Notes: generated by a model from the letters alone, not told the origin. A DNA stretch of 64,000 nt from Ceratothoa steindachneri (GCA_963969495.1 OZ018335.1:83806354-83870353); one strand, 5' to 3'; shown: positions 11,851 through 22,220, counted from the first letter of the stretch. A program made the numbers and translations.

Positions 11851-12853
11851 CCTTATCGTTATACAGGCCGTGTGCATCGACCAGAATAGGGATTACCCAA
11901 TATCCATTTTCCGCGGGACAACTGATTAACCAGTCACGAATTTGATATCAATTAGCGGCTAATTCTATACCAAATTAGCTAGCTGCAGCTTATTCTAATT
12001 AAGTTTAAAGACGTAATTTTCAAGACCCCTGGGCGTGCTAATAATTTCAAGCATTATATAACCATTACTACCCAGGATCCTGTTCGCTGAAAATCTTACC
12101 CCGGTCCAATTCATCTGAGAAATACCTTTAGCGACGAGGTTATCAATCTGCTCATCTCAAAATCATTGAACCCTCCACATCAAATATGTATCACTAGGCA
12201 ACAATGATTTTGCTAGTTGGGTATTAGCTCGTGATTTATACTAAATCAAGTATGTTTATTCCGAATCTGTAATCAGAATTGTTATAGCACGTGGGGTTCC
12301 TGAGTTACACACATACTGTTTAGTTACACATATGGGCAGTGTTGCTACGTAGCAAGAGGAAGTATTGTGTGTGTTTGATTCCTGCGTTACACTCCTGCTT
12401 TATCACGTTGTAAAGTTTAGTCATTATAGTACTGGTGTTGAAAAGGTATTTGCAGAGAGTGATTAATTGCATTTTTTTTCAGATTTACCTCTCAATTAAT
12501 TTGTAAATGAAATAAGAATGCACAAAAGTATATAACAGGATATATACAAACTAAGTTGAAAACATGAATGGGCGAGGATGTATAAATAGCTCAGACAACT
12601 TTTGTTATATCTGTGGAATATATACTCTAAGCAACCAGCGGAAAATTCAGCTTAAGCAGTGAAAACTGCATAAAATTATTATTTTGGTTGTAAAGTTGGT
12701 GACCAAGACATTCTTTGGTCACCAAACAAATCTTGTACTGTGTGTTAAACGGTGCTCACAGTCTGGTTAAATGGAAAACGGAAGGGTATGTCTTTTGCTG
12801 TACCAATGGTGTGGCGTGAGCCAACAAATCATGTTTTTGATTGCTAGTTTTTT

Positions 12854-13790
12854 ATGACAAATATTGCGGGATTCTCAAATAAGAGGAAGTCCAAAATTGT
12901 ATATCCAGATTGTAAGTCAGCTATAAAACCAGTTCCCCATAATATGGAGATGCAAATTCCAGTTCCCTCATCATCTAGTACAGTTAAAGAAGATTATTTA
13001 TCGCCTGAAGAGGAGGATAACGATGACGATGAAATGTATGAGGATGATTCTAAGGAAAAGGCGATCCAGTTGTTAAATCAATAAAGATTGAATGATTTGG
13101 TGAGAGCTCTGTCATTACCAAAGGAGAACGGAGAATTGTTGGGCCTTAGACAAAGCAATAGAATCTTCTAGAGGACGGTGCAAAAATATCTACTTTCCGT
13201 AAACGCCATAAGGCCTTAGCTACCTTCTATAAAGAAGAAGGTGGTGCTTGTGTCTGTACTCATGTTAATGGCCTCATGAAACAGCTAGGTAACGAGCATA
13301 TTTACCTGATGAATGAAGACTTTTCATCGATGCAAGCACTGCTAGCCTCAAAGCTGTGTTGCTACATGATGGTGACAAAAGACCTTCAATTCCCCTCGCA
13401 CTTATTGTTGGGATGATAGAGACATATGACTCAATGAAATTTATTTTGGAAGGTGTTCCTTACTCGTATCATAAGTAGAATATCTTTGGTGATCTAAAGG
13501 TAATTTCTGTACTTTATGGATGGCAGCTAGGATATATAGAGAATATTTGCTTTTTATGCCTATGGAACAGCCGTGACGACAGGAATCATTATATTGTCAA
13601 AACGTGGCTTTAAAGAGAAAAACAAATAGTTAGCCGATACATCTAAAGAAGATCTACCTTTCACCACTCCATGTCAAACTTAGCCTTATCACGAACTTTG
13701 TTAAGGCAATGGCCCATGATTCTGATCGATTCCAGTATCCTAAAGAGAAATTTGGTGCATAAAAAACGATGCTAAACTTAAAGCTGGCAT
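12854..13790 (+). pseudogene. decayed copy B of the uncharacterised dispersed gene family (N-terminal and middle part)
   Basis: It opens with a 76-residue frame (12854-13084) that ends in an acidic run (EEEDNDDDEMYEDD). Then come LNDLVRALSLPKENGELLG, FYKEEGGACVCTHVNGLMKQLG (about 13225-13290), LKVISVLYGWQLGY and CFLCLWNSRDD (about 13493-13580), and PLHVKLSLITNFVKAMA (about 13660-13710). This is the same family as copy A at 5930-7110. Stops and frameshifts are frequent. At its 3' side it abuts the truncated Polinton polymerase near 13790. Function unknown; cysteine and His patches might bind metal, but that is a guess. Confidence 0.6.
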
Positions 13791-15700
13791 TTTTGTAGTG
13801 GCAGATAATTGAAATTGAATTTTCTGGTAAGAAGACATCTTTATACACCTTCTTTCAACATAAGGAGGCTATTGTGATGCAAAAGTGCATAGGATCAATG
13901 TTAAATTTCCTGATGAATGAACACCTAAGCTTCTAAAAACGGAGGCGGAGGATAGAAACATCTTGAATGCGATACTTAATACACTTTCTACGAATATTGT
14001 GTTTTTCATCCTGGAAATTCGGATCAAAATTACTGTCAAAATGTAGTTTTTCCTCATTGCTCATTTTCTCATTGTGAAAATACCCTTTTCCTGGCACCGG
14101 GCCAATATAATTCAACGTTTCCTCTGAAAGAAAATCTTAAGGAAAATAACCTTTTTCCACTTCGGAGATACCCATTGTTTTTGGCATTTTTTCAAAGATG
14201 ATGGCATGAATAGGAAATATATCTTTAAAAATTATGTCCTGAAGGAGCTCTAACTTAAAGATTTCTCATCTCCGCTTCATTAGATTTAAAGTAAAGAGAT
14301 TAGGATTAAAATATTAAAGAAGCTCGTCCTAGATGAATTGGACATCGGATTTTACATTGCTTTGTGCCATCACATATGTTTTGATATTTTCTCTCTATCT
14401 TCTTATTCGTATTAACTTTGCTATAAAGGGTTTACAAGGGGAATTCCCCCCATCTATTTCAAAATCTTTGTTTGTGGACCAGGGTTCATAAATTTATCAT
14501 AAGTTTTATTCTCATTATCAAAACAGAGGTTAAAGATTATCTGCATAAGCAATATATATGGATAAAGTATGAATTATCCCACTTTTTTATAGGTTTCTAT
14601 TTCATAATACACTGCATTCCATTTTTTGGCCACCGACTTCTTCGACCTCTTCATCCAACTCATATGCTCTGCTCTATCCGCTTTATAGTATGTATACCAT
14701 TTTAAACAGAACAACTTCCCACACTCGTGTCGTCTCTTCCAGTTTACACTATGTATGATTATACGATTACACTTACGGCAACTTAAAATTTGCACACAAG
14801 TATGTAGCTTTTTGTGCGTGTTAAAACACGACTGGTTGTAGGATCTCCGATTACACTCATTACATAAAATATCTCGATTTCTTTCTTCATCACAATGCCA
14901 AAGACAGTGACTGCACAAACCTTCACATCCTTTTAGATGGGCCGTTACGTTTTCATGGAACGTGTAACAAGAAAACACATACCGTGATTAAAAGGAAGTA
15001 TCTTATTTTTAATATATGTATCACTAATGCTTTGAATTGGATAGTAGGTCTCATCCTCACGACTAATGAATATGAGTGGGGCTGATTTCTCAGGGTATGA
15101 TGGTCGATGAAGTAATTTGAACTTGCGTTCATCACCTGTAGCCGTAAATACGAGGATCCTGCATCTAAGCTCGAGTTCTATTAAGGAGAACTGATCTACA
15201 GTGACAGCCTTTTCGTACACTAGATTGCATTAACTTACCAACTTCTGAGCTTCTTTTGTTAATGTCAGAAGCCAAAGGTTTTTTGAAAGAACATTCTCCT
15301 TCCTTTTTTTCGTGAGGACTGCGGAAACAAAAGTGCATCCTGTAGAATTTCTATGACCTCTGTATATTCTATATCGATCAAATCGAACATTCGATTGAAT
15401 TATAACATGGCCTTCAGGACTTCTATAAATACGAACTACGAGATTAAAAGTTACAAACTTGATTGTGCCAGAAGACTGGAATGGTCTCGAATCATCCCAT
15501 GATATAATCGAATATTATCGATTCACGCATTTTAACGAATGAAAGGTATAAATAGATCGTATCAGCGGTTGCATCTACAATTTCAAAACTTATATTTAAA
15601 CAATAAAAACCCTCCTGAAACCATTGCAGATTTAATATATCCCGTGAAAGATCACGCATTACTCGGCCAAGACCAGTTTCTTCTCTTTTATCCAATATTA
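13790..15700 (-). pseudogene. Polinton protein-primed DNA polymerase B, N-terminal half only
   Basis: Read on minus from about 15700: a poorly conserved N-terminal region, the segment DQFSLIELELRCRILVF (about 15130-15200), then a cysteine/histidine-rich domain with many CX2C pairs (about 14670-14925), then VYYEIET (about 14590-14612), the Exo I position. After a damaged stretch, MPKTMGISEVEKGYFP (about 14150-14200), YIGPVPGKGYF and, near 13960, IQDVSIL match the later exonuclease blocks. The polymerase palm and terminal-protein-linked synthesis motifs are absent because the gene ends at about 13790, against the copy B pseudogene. Family enzymes copy the element DNA using a protein primer. Several frameshifts. 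The first Exo I acid is Glu rather than Asp. Confidence 0.8.
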
Positions 15701-15837
15701 TATGGTAGAAAATGAAAAGAAGGTTTCCATGTCTGCTTTCAATTCAGGGTATAAAAGGATATGGCTAAAATTTCACTGCTACACCTTCACTCGATGATGG
15801 GTTGGGTAACATCATTTCTAATGAACTAAAAAAGAGA

Positions 15838-16085
15838 AAAAAGATTTTGTATATAGTTATCTGAAAGAAGTTGGTTCATACATTATACAAAAAGAAACCA
15901 TGAAGAAAGGAAGGATGAAAATAATTTGTATATAGTTATCTGAATGAAGCTGACTTTTTCATTGTACAAAAAGAAAGCATGAATGAAGGTAGTTTGAAAA
16001 AGAACTAAGTGGAGAGTAAGGATTTTGTATATAGTTATCTGAAAGAAGTTGCATTGTTTATTATACAAAAGGAAAGTATGAATGA
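15838..16085 (+). repeat. three tandem imperfect copies of about 80-95 bp at the 5' side of the ATPase gene
   Basis: The block TTTGTATATAGTTATCTGAA...GAAG...TATACAAAAAGAAA begins near 15846, 15927 and 16023 and is followed each time by a GAAAG/CCATGAA(T)GAA segment. Only the last copy lies in the frame that runs into the ATPase. This is local duplication inside the Polinton. Confidence 0.8.
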
Positions 16086-16830
16086 AGAAAGTGTGGATGA
16101 ATTAAAATTTATATCTCTATGTACTTCATCCATCATTGGGCCAACGTCTAGCGGAAATACCGACTTCGATTTCGTATACTCACGAATAGAGATAAGATGT
16201 TTACTCAACGAGCTGATAGAATTATTTGGTATTACACTGTATGGCAAAAAGATTGTGAAGAATTAAAAATTGGAGTAATGTTTCACGAAGGTGTGTATGA
16301 TGTGTCATCTTTGGATGAATGAAGTGATACACTCTTTATTTTATATGACTTAATGCAGAAAATAGATGCAAATATATCAGATATATTTACAGTGACCTCA
16401 CACCATAAGAATATCTCCAGTCTTAGTGACTCATAATCTATTTTATAAGAATTCTTATATGCGTGATATTGCCTTGAATTGTCACAATCTAGTCTTATTT
16501 AACCAGAGGAGAGACATCTCCCAGATAAATATATTTGCTGGACAAATAATGCCTGGGGAACGGAACAGCTTCATGAGAATTTATAAAGAGGTCTTATGGT
16601 TATCTGTTCTGCGACTTCAGTCCGAGGAACACTGTATGATTTACATTACGGACAGGAATATTTCTAAACAAAATCGAGAACGTATATCTTTTAGAATGAA
16701 CCATAGAATGAAAAGATACGCGTATCTATTTTACACGTTCTCCACACTCTCTAAAAATATGAAAAAATCAATCATAGCAAGCATGAAGTTAATTTGTCAA
16801 ATCTATATATGGAATGTGTGTTAATCTAAT
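16060..16830 (+). pseudogene. Polinton packaging ATPase (FtsK/HerA-like, A32 type)
   Basis: The Walker A-like motif IIGPTSSGNTDF (about 16132-16168) has Asn where the invariant Lys is expected. After a frameshift come WYYTVWQKDCEEL (about 16230-16270), a Walker B-like region LFILYDLMQ (about 16333-16358) and VTSHHKN, a characteristic block of this family. A third frame carries NLFYKNSYMRDIALNCHNLV and RRDISQINIFAGQIMPGE (about 16435-16560), which match the conserved C-terminal half. At least two frameshifts and two stops. The intact enzyme is thought to pump DNA into capsids. It lies directly upstream of the small basic protein gene. Confidence 0.85.
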
Positions 16831-16846
16831 CAAAGGTAATGTTCCT

Positions 16847-17020
16847 ATGACATCATCACAGAAACAAAAGATATTACGATTCAAACGCTTGATACGTATG
16901 TTAGGTCGGAAGCCGGCTCATATACGTATAAAGAAAAAACTAATAAATCAGCGTGGATGATCGTTTCTAGCTATCTCATTCTCTGTTCTAGCACCAATCC
17001 TCTCTAACCTTATAAGATGA
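16847..17020 (+). pseudogene. small basic protein with hydrophobic tail, Polinton
   Basis: A 57-codon frame that opens with MTSSQKQKILRFKRLIRMLG, is rich in Arg/Lys for its first 36 residues and then hydrophobic (LAISFSVLAPILSNLI). A TGA stop interrupts it at codon 37. Polintons commonly have a short Arg-rich, then hydrophobic protein near the ATPase, compared with minor core or capsid proteins of DNA viruses. The stop TGA overlaps the next start in the sequence ATGA at 17017-17020, so the ancestral junction is preserved. Confidence 0.6.
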
Positions 17021-17474
17021 AAAAAATTATTGTTTATCGCGAAAATAAGATTGAAGTACCATCAAACTTAATTCCACCACAAGAGATCCTTTTATATTTG
17101 GAGAGAGACTTGGTTCTATACTGAATAATTCACACATCCCACCAGGTAGACGTGTTATCCTTTACCAGAACACGCTGGAACACTATTTGAAACGGTATGA
17201 TTAGATTGGGAACATATCTACTGTTAGAGTCGATGAGGTTAGCAAGGATCAAATATACGGTTATACAGATAAAGTACTGGAAATACTGCAGTTTAGTGTT
17301 CGTAAAAGTGGTAGATTAATTCATCAGACAGTAAAGGATACACAGGGATTTAGTTGGGGTAATGATGGGCTAATTACCATCGATGGTAAAAGACTTCCAC
17401 AATCTAACATTATTCACCTACTCAATGATTTAGCCAGAACATGGAAAAGATCATCACCCACCTACCGGAAGTAA
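17017..17474 (+). pseudogene. conserved Polinton protein of unknown role
   Basis: It starts at the ATG that overlaps the previous stop. The first frame encodes MKKIIVYRENKIEVPSN and stops at TGA near 17122. The adjacent frame continues with HIPPGRRVILYQNTLEHYLKR (about 17132-17195), a further stop, and then a C-terminal region including DGLITIDGKRLPQSNIIHLL (about 17365-17425), ending at TAA 17472. The PPG...Y..L..YL pattern and the LIIDG...SNI...L ending recur in a protein coded next to the ATPase in many Polintons. Function unknown. One frameshift and two stops. Confidence 0.6.
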
Positions 17475-17861
17475 GTAAAATTAAAATCTTCTAATTTCTC
17501 TAAATCTATCATAAAAACTCGCAACGTCGGAAAGAGTTAGAAAATATTACTCACACGTCAACTTTCTCTACATTAAGCTCAGTGAATCCCGCAAACACAC
17601 GTTGTTCTTCTCGTTATCATTAACAGGAAAAACGAAGAAACTGGCTGAATTATTAATCAATTTAACCACTGAAAGATGGCAACTAGACAGACCAATCAAG
17701 AGATTGTAAAAAGTTATGTGTCAACTCTACTCGAATACTCACACGTAAGAAGCTATTTCTCGATTTGAAGTAAAGCATATTGTATAACAAGAACATAAAA
17801 TGAATATATTAAGCCTTTGAAGATTACTAGAACAAAATCCGGTTATGTTAGATTGATCTTT

Positions 17862-17913
17862 GAAAACACCTACCGTAGAACTCGATATAACAAGTTCTAC
17901 GGTAGGTGTTTTC
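17862..17913. repeat. perfect 21-bp inverted repeat with 10-nt loop
   Basis: Left arm 17862-17882 (GAAAACACCTACCGTAGAAC plus T) is the exact reverse complement of 17893-17913; the loop is 17883-17892. It lies in the Polinton between the small-protein genes and an unidentified open frame. As RNA it would form a strong hairpin. No poly-T tail or other terminator feature is diagnostic here. Confidence 0.95.
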
Positions 17914-17937
17914 CTTAGTGAAGATGAGTTTTAGCTT

Positions 17938-18426
17938 GTGTTCGAGGCAATAACAAGGTTAAACCAGGAAAATTTCCTATATGTCTATCGAGTTGTAAAG
18001 GACTACGGTTTAAAACAGCTAAAGTGTGCCGTGAGGGCAAATACAAACAATCTATTTCCAGGTATAGATTTCGGGATTTACTGGAAAAGCGATAAAGAGT
18101 TCATTCCTACACGATTTAAAAACGCACTGTACAATGAGTATGAAGTAGATACTTTTCTAAAACTTGAAGACAAGTTTCATCAAAGGTTGCGTCGGATAAA
18201 GGGTTTACGGAATGCGGTTGATGCTGGTTATCTGGCATTCAATGATGGACTCGATGACTGTCGAAAACTTCAACCTACCATTACAGGAGAGTATATAAAA
18301 AATGTGTCGTTTGATAAGTTCCATTGTTTTCTCAACAAGAGAGGGAGCACTATCGAACTTTTGAAAGAATTCGTCCTGATGGATCTATATGACTACGTCA
18401 TAATAGAATATCTATCTATCAATTAG
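17938..18426 (+). CDS. unidentified 162-codon open frame inside the Polinton
   Basis: This frame stays open for 162 codons in a region where the neighbouring genes are full of stops. It starts after a TAG at 17932-17934. Its first residues follow a GTG, and the only in-frame ATG is close to the end, so no normal start is visible. The product would be rich in charged and aromatic residues (for example GIDFGIYWKSDKEF and KLEDKFHQRLRRIKGLRN), with no signal peptide or membrane segment. No family is recognised. It could be a Polinton accessory gene with a lost start, an exon, or chance. Confidence 0.4.
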   Translation: MFEAITRLNQENFLYVYRVVKDYGLKQLKCAVRANTNNLFPGIDFGIYWKSDKEFIPTRFKNALYNEYEVDTFLKLEDKFHQRLRRIKGLRNAVDAGYLAFNDGLDDCRKLQPTITGEYIKNVSFDKFHCFLNKRGSTIELLKEFVLMDLYDYVIIEYLSIN

Positions 18427-18550
18427 TCTCTCCATGGAAGTCCAGATGATGGAGTGTCACTAGCCTGCATCATTAAGACTTGAAAGAAGAAAGTTTAAGT
18501 TCACCCCAAATAAATTTTTTTTTTTATTAGAGCACAATTCCTTAACAAAT

Positions 18551-18715
18551 ATGTTTATTCTAATGCTAGATCATATAAAACAACCTTCTGATATTATTTT
18601 TCAAAAATATAAAGTTGGATTAAAATTAGATATTGATAATTTTTATCCGTTGCATATCGAATACCGTTTTCCTGACCGGTATTCAGAGAATCAGTTAATG
18701 TGCACAAAGCAATAA
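18551..18715 (+). CDS. small 54-residue open frame, unidentified
   Basis: Starts at ATG 18551 and ends at TAA 18713-18715. The product contains KYKVGLKLDIDNFYPLHIEYRF-type charged/aromatic sequence and one Cys. It lies between the unidentified frame and the integrase. No family recognised; it may be a fragment of a Polinton gene. Confidence 0.25.
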   Translation: MFILMLDHIKQPSDIIFQKYKVGLKLDIDNFYPLHIEYRFPDRYSENQLMCTKQ

Positions 18716-18869
18716 GGTAGCGGACATCCCTGAAATTCAAATTGAAATTAGATATTTTAACCTAGATGTAAAATAAAATTGAGTTGGTTTCTTAAGTTAA
18801 GCTGGTTTTTTATTGAATAGTCATTATAAGCGTGTAAAAGAATCAAATATTCTTTTAAAAATGAACCGT

Positions 18870-19905
18870 CGATTATTACGCTTATATACATCCCAGAGTG
18901 TGCTAACATTTTTTATTGGGGTAAATCGGCTATTCCAATATGTAAAAAAAGATCGCTAAAAGATCTGATATGGAACGCTTTCTATCAAATTCGGATAGCT
19001 TTACACTACACAAACCCGAACGAAAAATATTAGAGACAAAATACGTAAAAGCACAAGGTTCAAACGTGGTTTGGAACAAAATCTAACTATTAGGTCTAAG
19101 TTTGAAAGTTATAAATATGGTGTACCTTACATACTCTTTGTAATTAACGTATATTCTAAATATCTCTGGCTAATTCTTTTAAAGGAGAAGACGGATCAGG
19201 CGCTAACAAATGCTTTAGGAAATCTCATGAAAGAAACCAGATGGATTCCAGGCTATATATGTTCGGATGACGGAAGAGAGTTTAAAGGAAAGAAGATGAG
19301 AGGCTTATTGAGTGAATATATCGGCGCATATCATGTTCACTCAATAAACAAAGCTAGTCTTGTGGAGTGTGTACAAAGAACAATAAAGGCAAGACTTTTC
19401 AGATATTTCACTTTTTATTAATACATGAAATACATCTTCGTGTTAGATGATTTTGCAAGGGCATAGGATAATTCCAGACATAGAATGATTGGGAACACAC
19501 CATTTAAAGTTATACACGATTTTGTTATACCTGAACAGAGATCTGAAGTTACAAAAGAGGTTGCTATATAAAATCGAAGATTATGTTTGAATCTCACGAG
19601 TTTCCATTAATTTAATAAATGATCCGAGATTGGGTGGAGTGAGGAAATCTACAAAATATATAGGAGTTCAAAACTATTAGAGCTCTATTATATTTAAGAT
19701 TTAAATGAAAAACATATTGAAGGTGGGGTTTATGAAGAAAAACTACATAAAGTAATGTTTGACTCACATAAGAAATAGGTAGTGGATCAGATAGTTAAAG
19801 CAAAATGGCGTGGAAAAAACAAGAGCTATTTAGTAAAATAGCGAGGATACTCAAAATTGTTTAATTCATACGTCAAGGTATGTGATATCACACACCAGCC
19901 TTAAG
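18870..19905 (+). pseudogene. Polinton retroviral-type integrase with chromodomain-like C-terminus
   Basis: Before the longest open piece (19071-19421), other frames carry SVLTFFIGVNRLFQYVKK (about 18895-18948) and FLSNSDSFTLHKPERK, matching the N-terminal part. The core reads INVYSKYLWLI (about 19145), where the first catalytic Asp is replaced by Asn; SDDGREF (about 19265) has the second Asp; VECVQRTIKARLFRYFT (about 19362-19412) holds the Glu. Downstream fragments near 19690-19890 (HIEGGVYEEKLHKV; then YLVK and RGYSKLFNSYV) fit the chromodomain-like tail. Multiple stops and frameshifts. The intact enzyme inserts the Polinton. Confidence 0.85.
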
Positions 19906-19967
19906 CAACTGCATTCGTGGAATTATATAAAGGTAGGAGATGGAGAAGCTTTCTATCATTTGTGAAG

Positions 19968-20830
19968 ATGGAGTCAGAGAGTTTTTATGTTACCCTGCTT
20001 TCCTCATCCACCCTGGATATTTACCCTCAAAATAACATGTCTGACTATAGAATTGAAATGCACAAATCTATTATAACAGACAACAGTCAGTATGAGTTAG
20101 GGCTTTGTGAGTTTCAATTTACAGGGAATATCTAGAATATTACTAAGCCACCACACGCATTCACAGTCTATGTGAAAATGGCGGAAGCAAATAATTATGT
20201 ATCAAATATTATATTGGTATGACAAAAGGAAACCAAAATAAAAGGAATTGACTATGCTTACGATGAGATACTCTTAGTGATAGACGTCGGATATTATAAA
20301 AATGAAAAAGCGCCCCTAGAGAAAATGAATCTGAAAATGAGACAGAAATTATCATTTCAAGATTTAGTGTTTTAATCTGACAAAACGCAACAGAAAATAT
20401 CTACTGACTATGTGTCAACGCTCACTTCACGTTCATTGCTCAATGTGAAAAGAAAAGAAAAGAAAATCTATTATTTGTTCTGTTAGAAGAATTTTCCAAT
20501 ATAATGAAAAGATCTATCAGAGATGATATCCCCCAATTAAATAATTGTATAGCATTTAATATAGATATTCCGGCCCTTATATCTCATCCGAGATCATGTT
20601 ACATTTACTCTAACCTTGTAAACTACCAGTTAGTAAGCGGGACACCGTTGAGGCTGATGAGAATTAATTATCTTCCTTTCAATGATGGTTCATTCAGTAT
20701 AACTTTTGACAATCCACACTATCTGAATCTAAGCTCTGGTGACTTAAAATCAATAAAAAATCGATATAAGAACGGTTGAAGGGGAAAATATTCCATTCGT
20801 TCTTGTTCATTTGATGCTTAAACTACACAT
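19968..20830 (+). pseudogene. conserved Polinton beta-rich protein (candidate virion component)
   Basis: It begins at ATG 19968 with MESESFYVTLLSSSTLDIYP and later YELGLCEFQF, the characteristic opening of a protein found in most Polintons just upstream of the capsid gene. A stop follows at about 20133. Degenerate sequence continues to 20504-20779, where a frame with HPRSCYIYSNLVNYQLV and PLRLMRINYLP, then FDNPHYLNL, matches the C-terminal half. IPFVLVHLMLKLH near 20790-20828 fits the family's end. Molecular role is not settled; its conserved position beside the capsid gene suggests a structural protein. Confidence 0.8.
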
Positions 20831-21205
20831 TAAGAGAAGAGATAAAAATAATTAAAAATGTTAAATGGCCCACGCTTGGTTAAATGATTAAGAGCTCAGA
20901 GATGATGTGGTCTTGGATCTCTATTCTCTTCCCTATTCCAAAATTCAACGCACTATCAAAAGAGTGGTGCTCACTATCTAGGGAAGAAGGCCATTTCCGC
21001 CGGTTTTAATACCGTTTAGGATATTATGCATGGAAAGACCAGAACAGCTGGGAAGGGCGAAAAATACTCTTACTAAAGATACTAGACAATATATTAGAAG
21101 AAAGTAAAAATCTCAGACTTATTGAGAAGAAGTCCGAAAAAATGGGTGTAATAAATAGATGTTCTCATAAAGTCATCATCGGCTGTAAATCATACACGTA
21201 TAGAA

Positions 21206-22065
21206 ATGAATGCTCTTCATCCATCAAGCTATATCTGTCCGAAGATAGAACTCGATATGTTCACATTTCCACCGACACAAACTTTCATCGTTGAGAGCAA
21301 ATTATCATTCTTACTCTCCACTTAGCAATATCTCTTCAGATATTATGTATCAGGTAGCGGACAGTATTATATGGATCTGAGTGAGGTTTATCTTTATATT
21401 AAAGCAAGAATTGTGAAGGCAGATGGAAGCGAACTTAAAGATGGCGGGAAAATTTTTCCGGAAAATAATATTCTTCACACTTGTTTCAGAAATGTTCACA
21501 TTTATTCAAATGAAACACCTTTAAATTCCATTGTAAATAAATGACTCTTATCCTGCATATTTAGAGACCCTGTTGAACTATACTGAAGAAGAAAAATCTA
21601 CATTTCTTTCCACTGCAGGCTATTACTCTAGTAAAGAACATAGAGAAAAGAAATATTGCCGATCGAAGAAAAAACTAATTGAGGTCTATATAAAACTATA
21701 CGCCGATTTCTTTTCGCAACATAACCTGTTGATGAATGGAGTCTCCCTAAAGATAAAGTTATCCAGAGCACCAAATTCATTTACACTATTTAGAAGCCAG
21801 ACAGGTTTAGAAGCTAAACTATAATTATTAGAGAGTTCCCTTTACCTAAGAAAAGTCGGCCTTTCAGCATCAACTCATCTTCTGATGGAAAATAGGTTGC
21901 TTACATCAAACGCTAAGTACCCCGTCACACAAGTTCGTATGTTATTTTTCGGATTAATACTCCAAAATCTAGCATTCGTATCATTAAACATACTAATTAT
22001 TTTTAAAATGAAACGAGAAAACACCTTCATGTGACCAAGGCTGATAATGACCAATGCCATAGGGG
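21206..22065 (+). pseudogene. Polinton major capsid protein (double jelly-roll), truncated
   Basis: ATG 21206 opens MNALHPSSYICPKIELDMF, followed by FPPTQTFIVES, a classic N-terminal pattern of this family. Then YYMDLSEVYLYIKARIVKADG (about 21361-21425), FPENNILHTCF, and YPAYLETLLNYTEEEK (about 21549-21596). Later blocks include LRKVGLSASTHLL and SNAKYPVTQV (about 21848-21937). The match fades at about 22060, so only roughly the first jelly-roll and part of the second remain. Frameshifts and stops are present near 21300, 21541 and 21824. Intact homologues are predicted to form icosahedral capsids. Confidence 0.85.
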
Positions 22066-22106
22066 GAGGGGCGCCATATTACTCCTAACCTAACCCAATG
22101 TATGTT

Positions 22107-22123
22107 TGTGTGTGTGTGTGTGT
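22107..22123. repeat. (GT)n microsatellite
   Basis: Short run of alternating TG. Followed by two copies of an ACTCTAATTCC motif (about 22126 and 22169). Confidence 0.9.
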
Positions 22124-22220
22124 AAACTCTAATTCCTTAGAAGGCTCCAGTGTGCATGTATGTGTAGACTCTAATTCCTCTGAAACAAGGTCACTGATCA
22201 AAGTATTTGGGGGGGAGATG

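Larger units (their letters stand above)
9982..11940 (+). mobile_element. Ty3/Gypsy retrotransposon copy 1, internally deleted, no LTRs seen
   Basis: Contains a gag C-terminal remnant followed by the region downstream of the protease and then integrase, all on +. The gag end FKQCIEEADIYSASHN is nearly the same as in copy 2 (FKECLEEANVYAGSHN) and copy 3 (FKECVEEADLHAS). Most of the protease and all of the reverse transcriptase are missing, and no LTR pair flanks it. Confidence 0.75.
13790..22065. mobile_element. decayed Polinton/Maverick (virus-like DNA transposon), truncated at both ends
   Basis: Over about 8.3 kb, remnants of a protein-primed DNA polymerase B (minus strand), a packaging ATPase, a small basic protein, a Polinton protein of unknown role, a retroviral-type integrase with chromodomain-like tail, a conserved Polinton beta-rich protein and the double-jelly-roll major capsid protein occur together. 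That combination defines Polintons. The polymerase lacks its palm domain on the left and the capsid gene stops short on the right. No terminal inverted repeats or 6-bp target duplications were found. Every recognisable gene carries stops or frameshifts, so it is a fossil. Confidence 0.88.

Noticed and set aside
13650..13850. Minus-strand 64-residue frame as polymerase continuation through 13654
   Set aside because: Part above about 13790 fits the polymerase, but below it the plus-strand PLHVKL and AKLKAGIF blocks of the dispersed family fit better, so the polymerase was ended near 13790.
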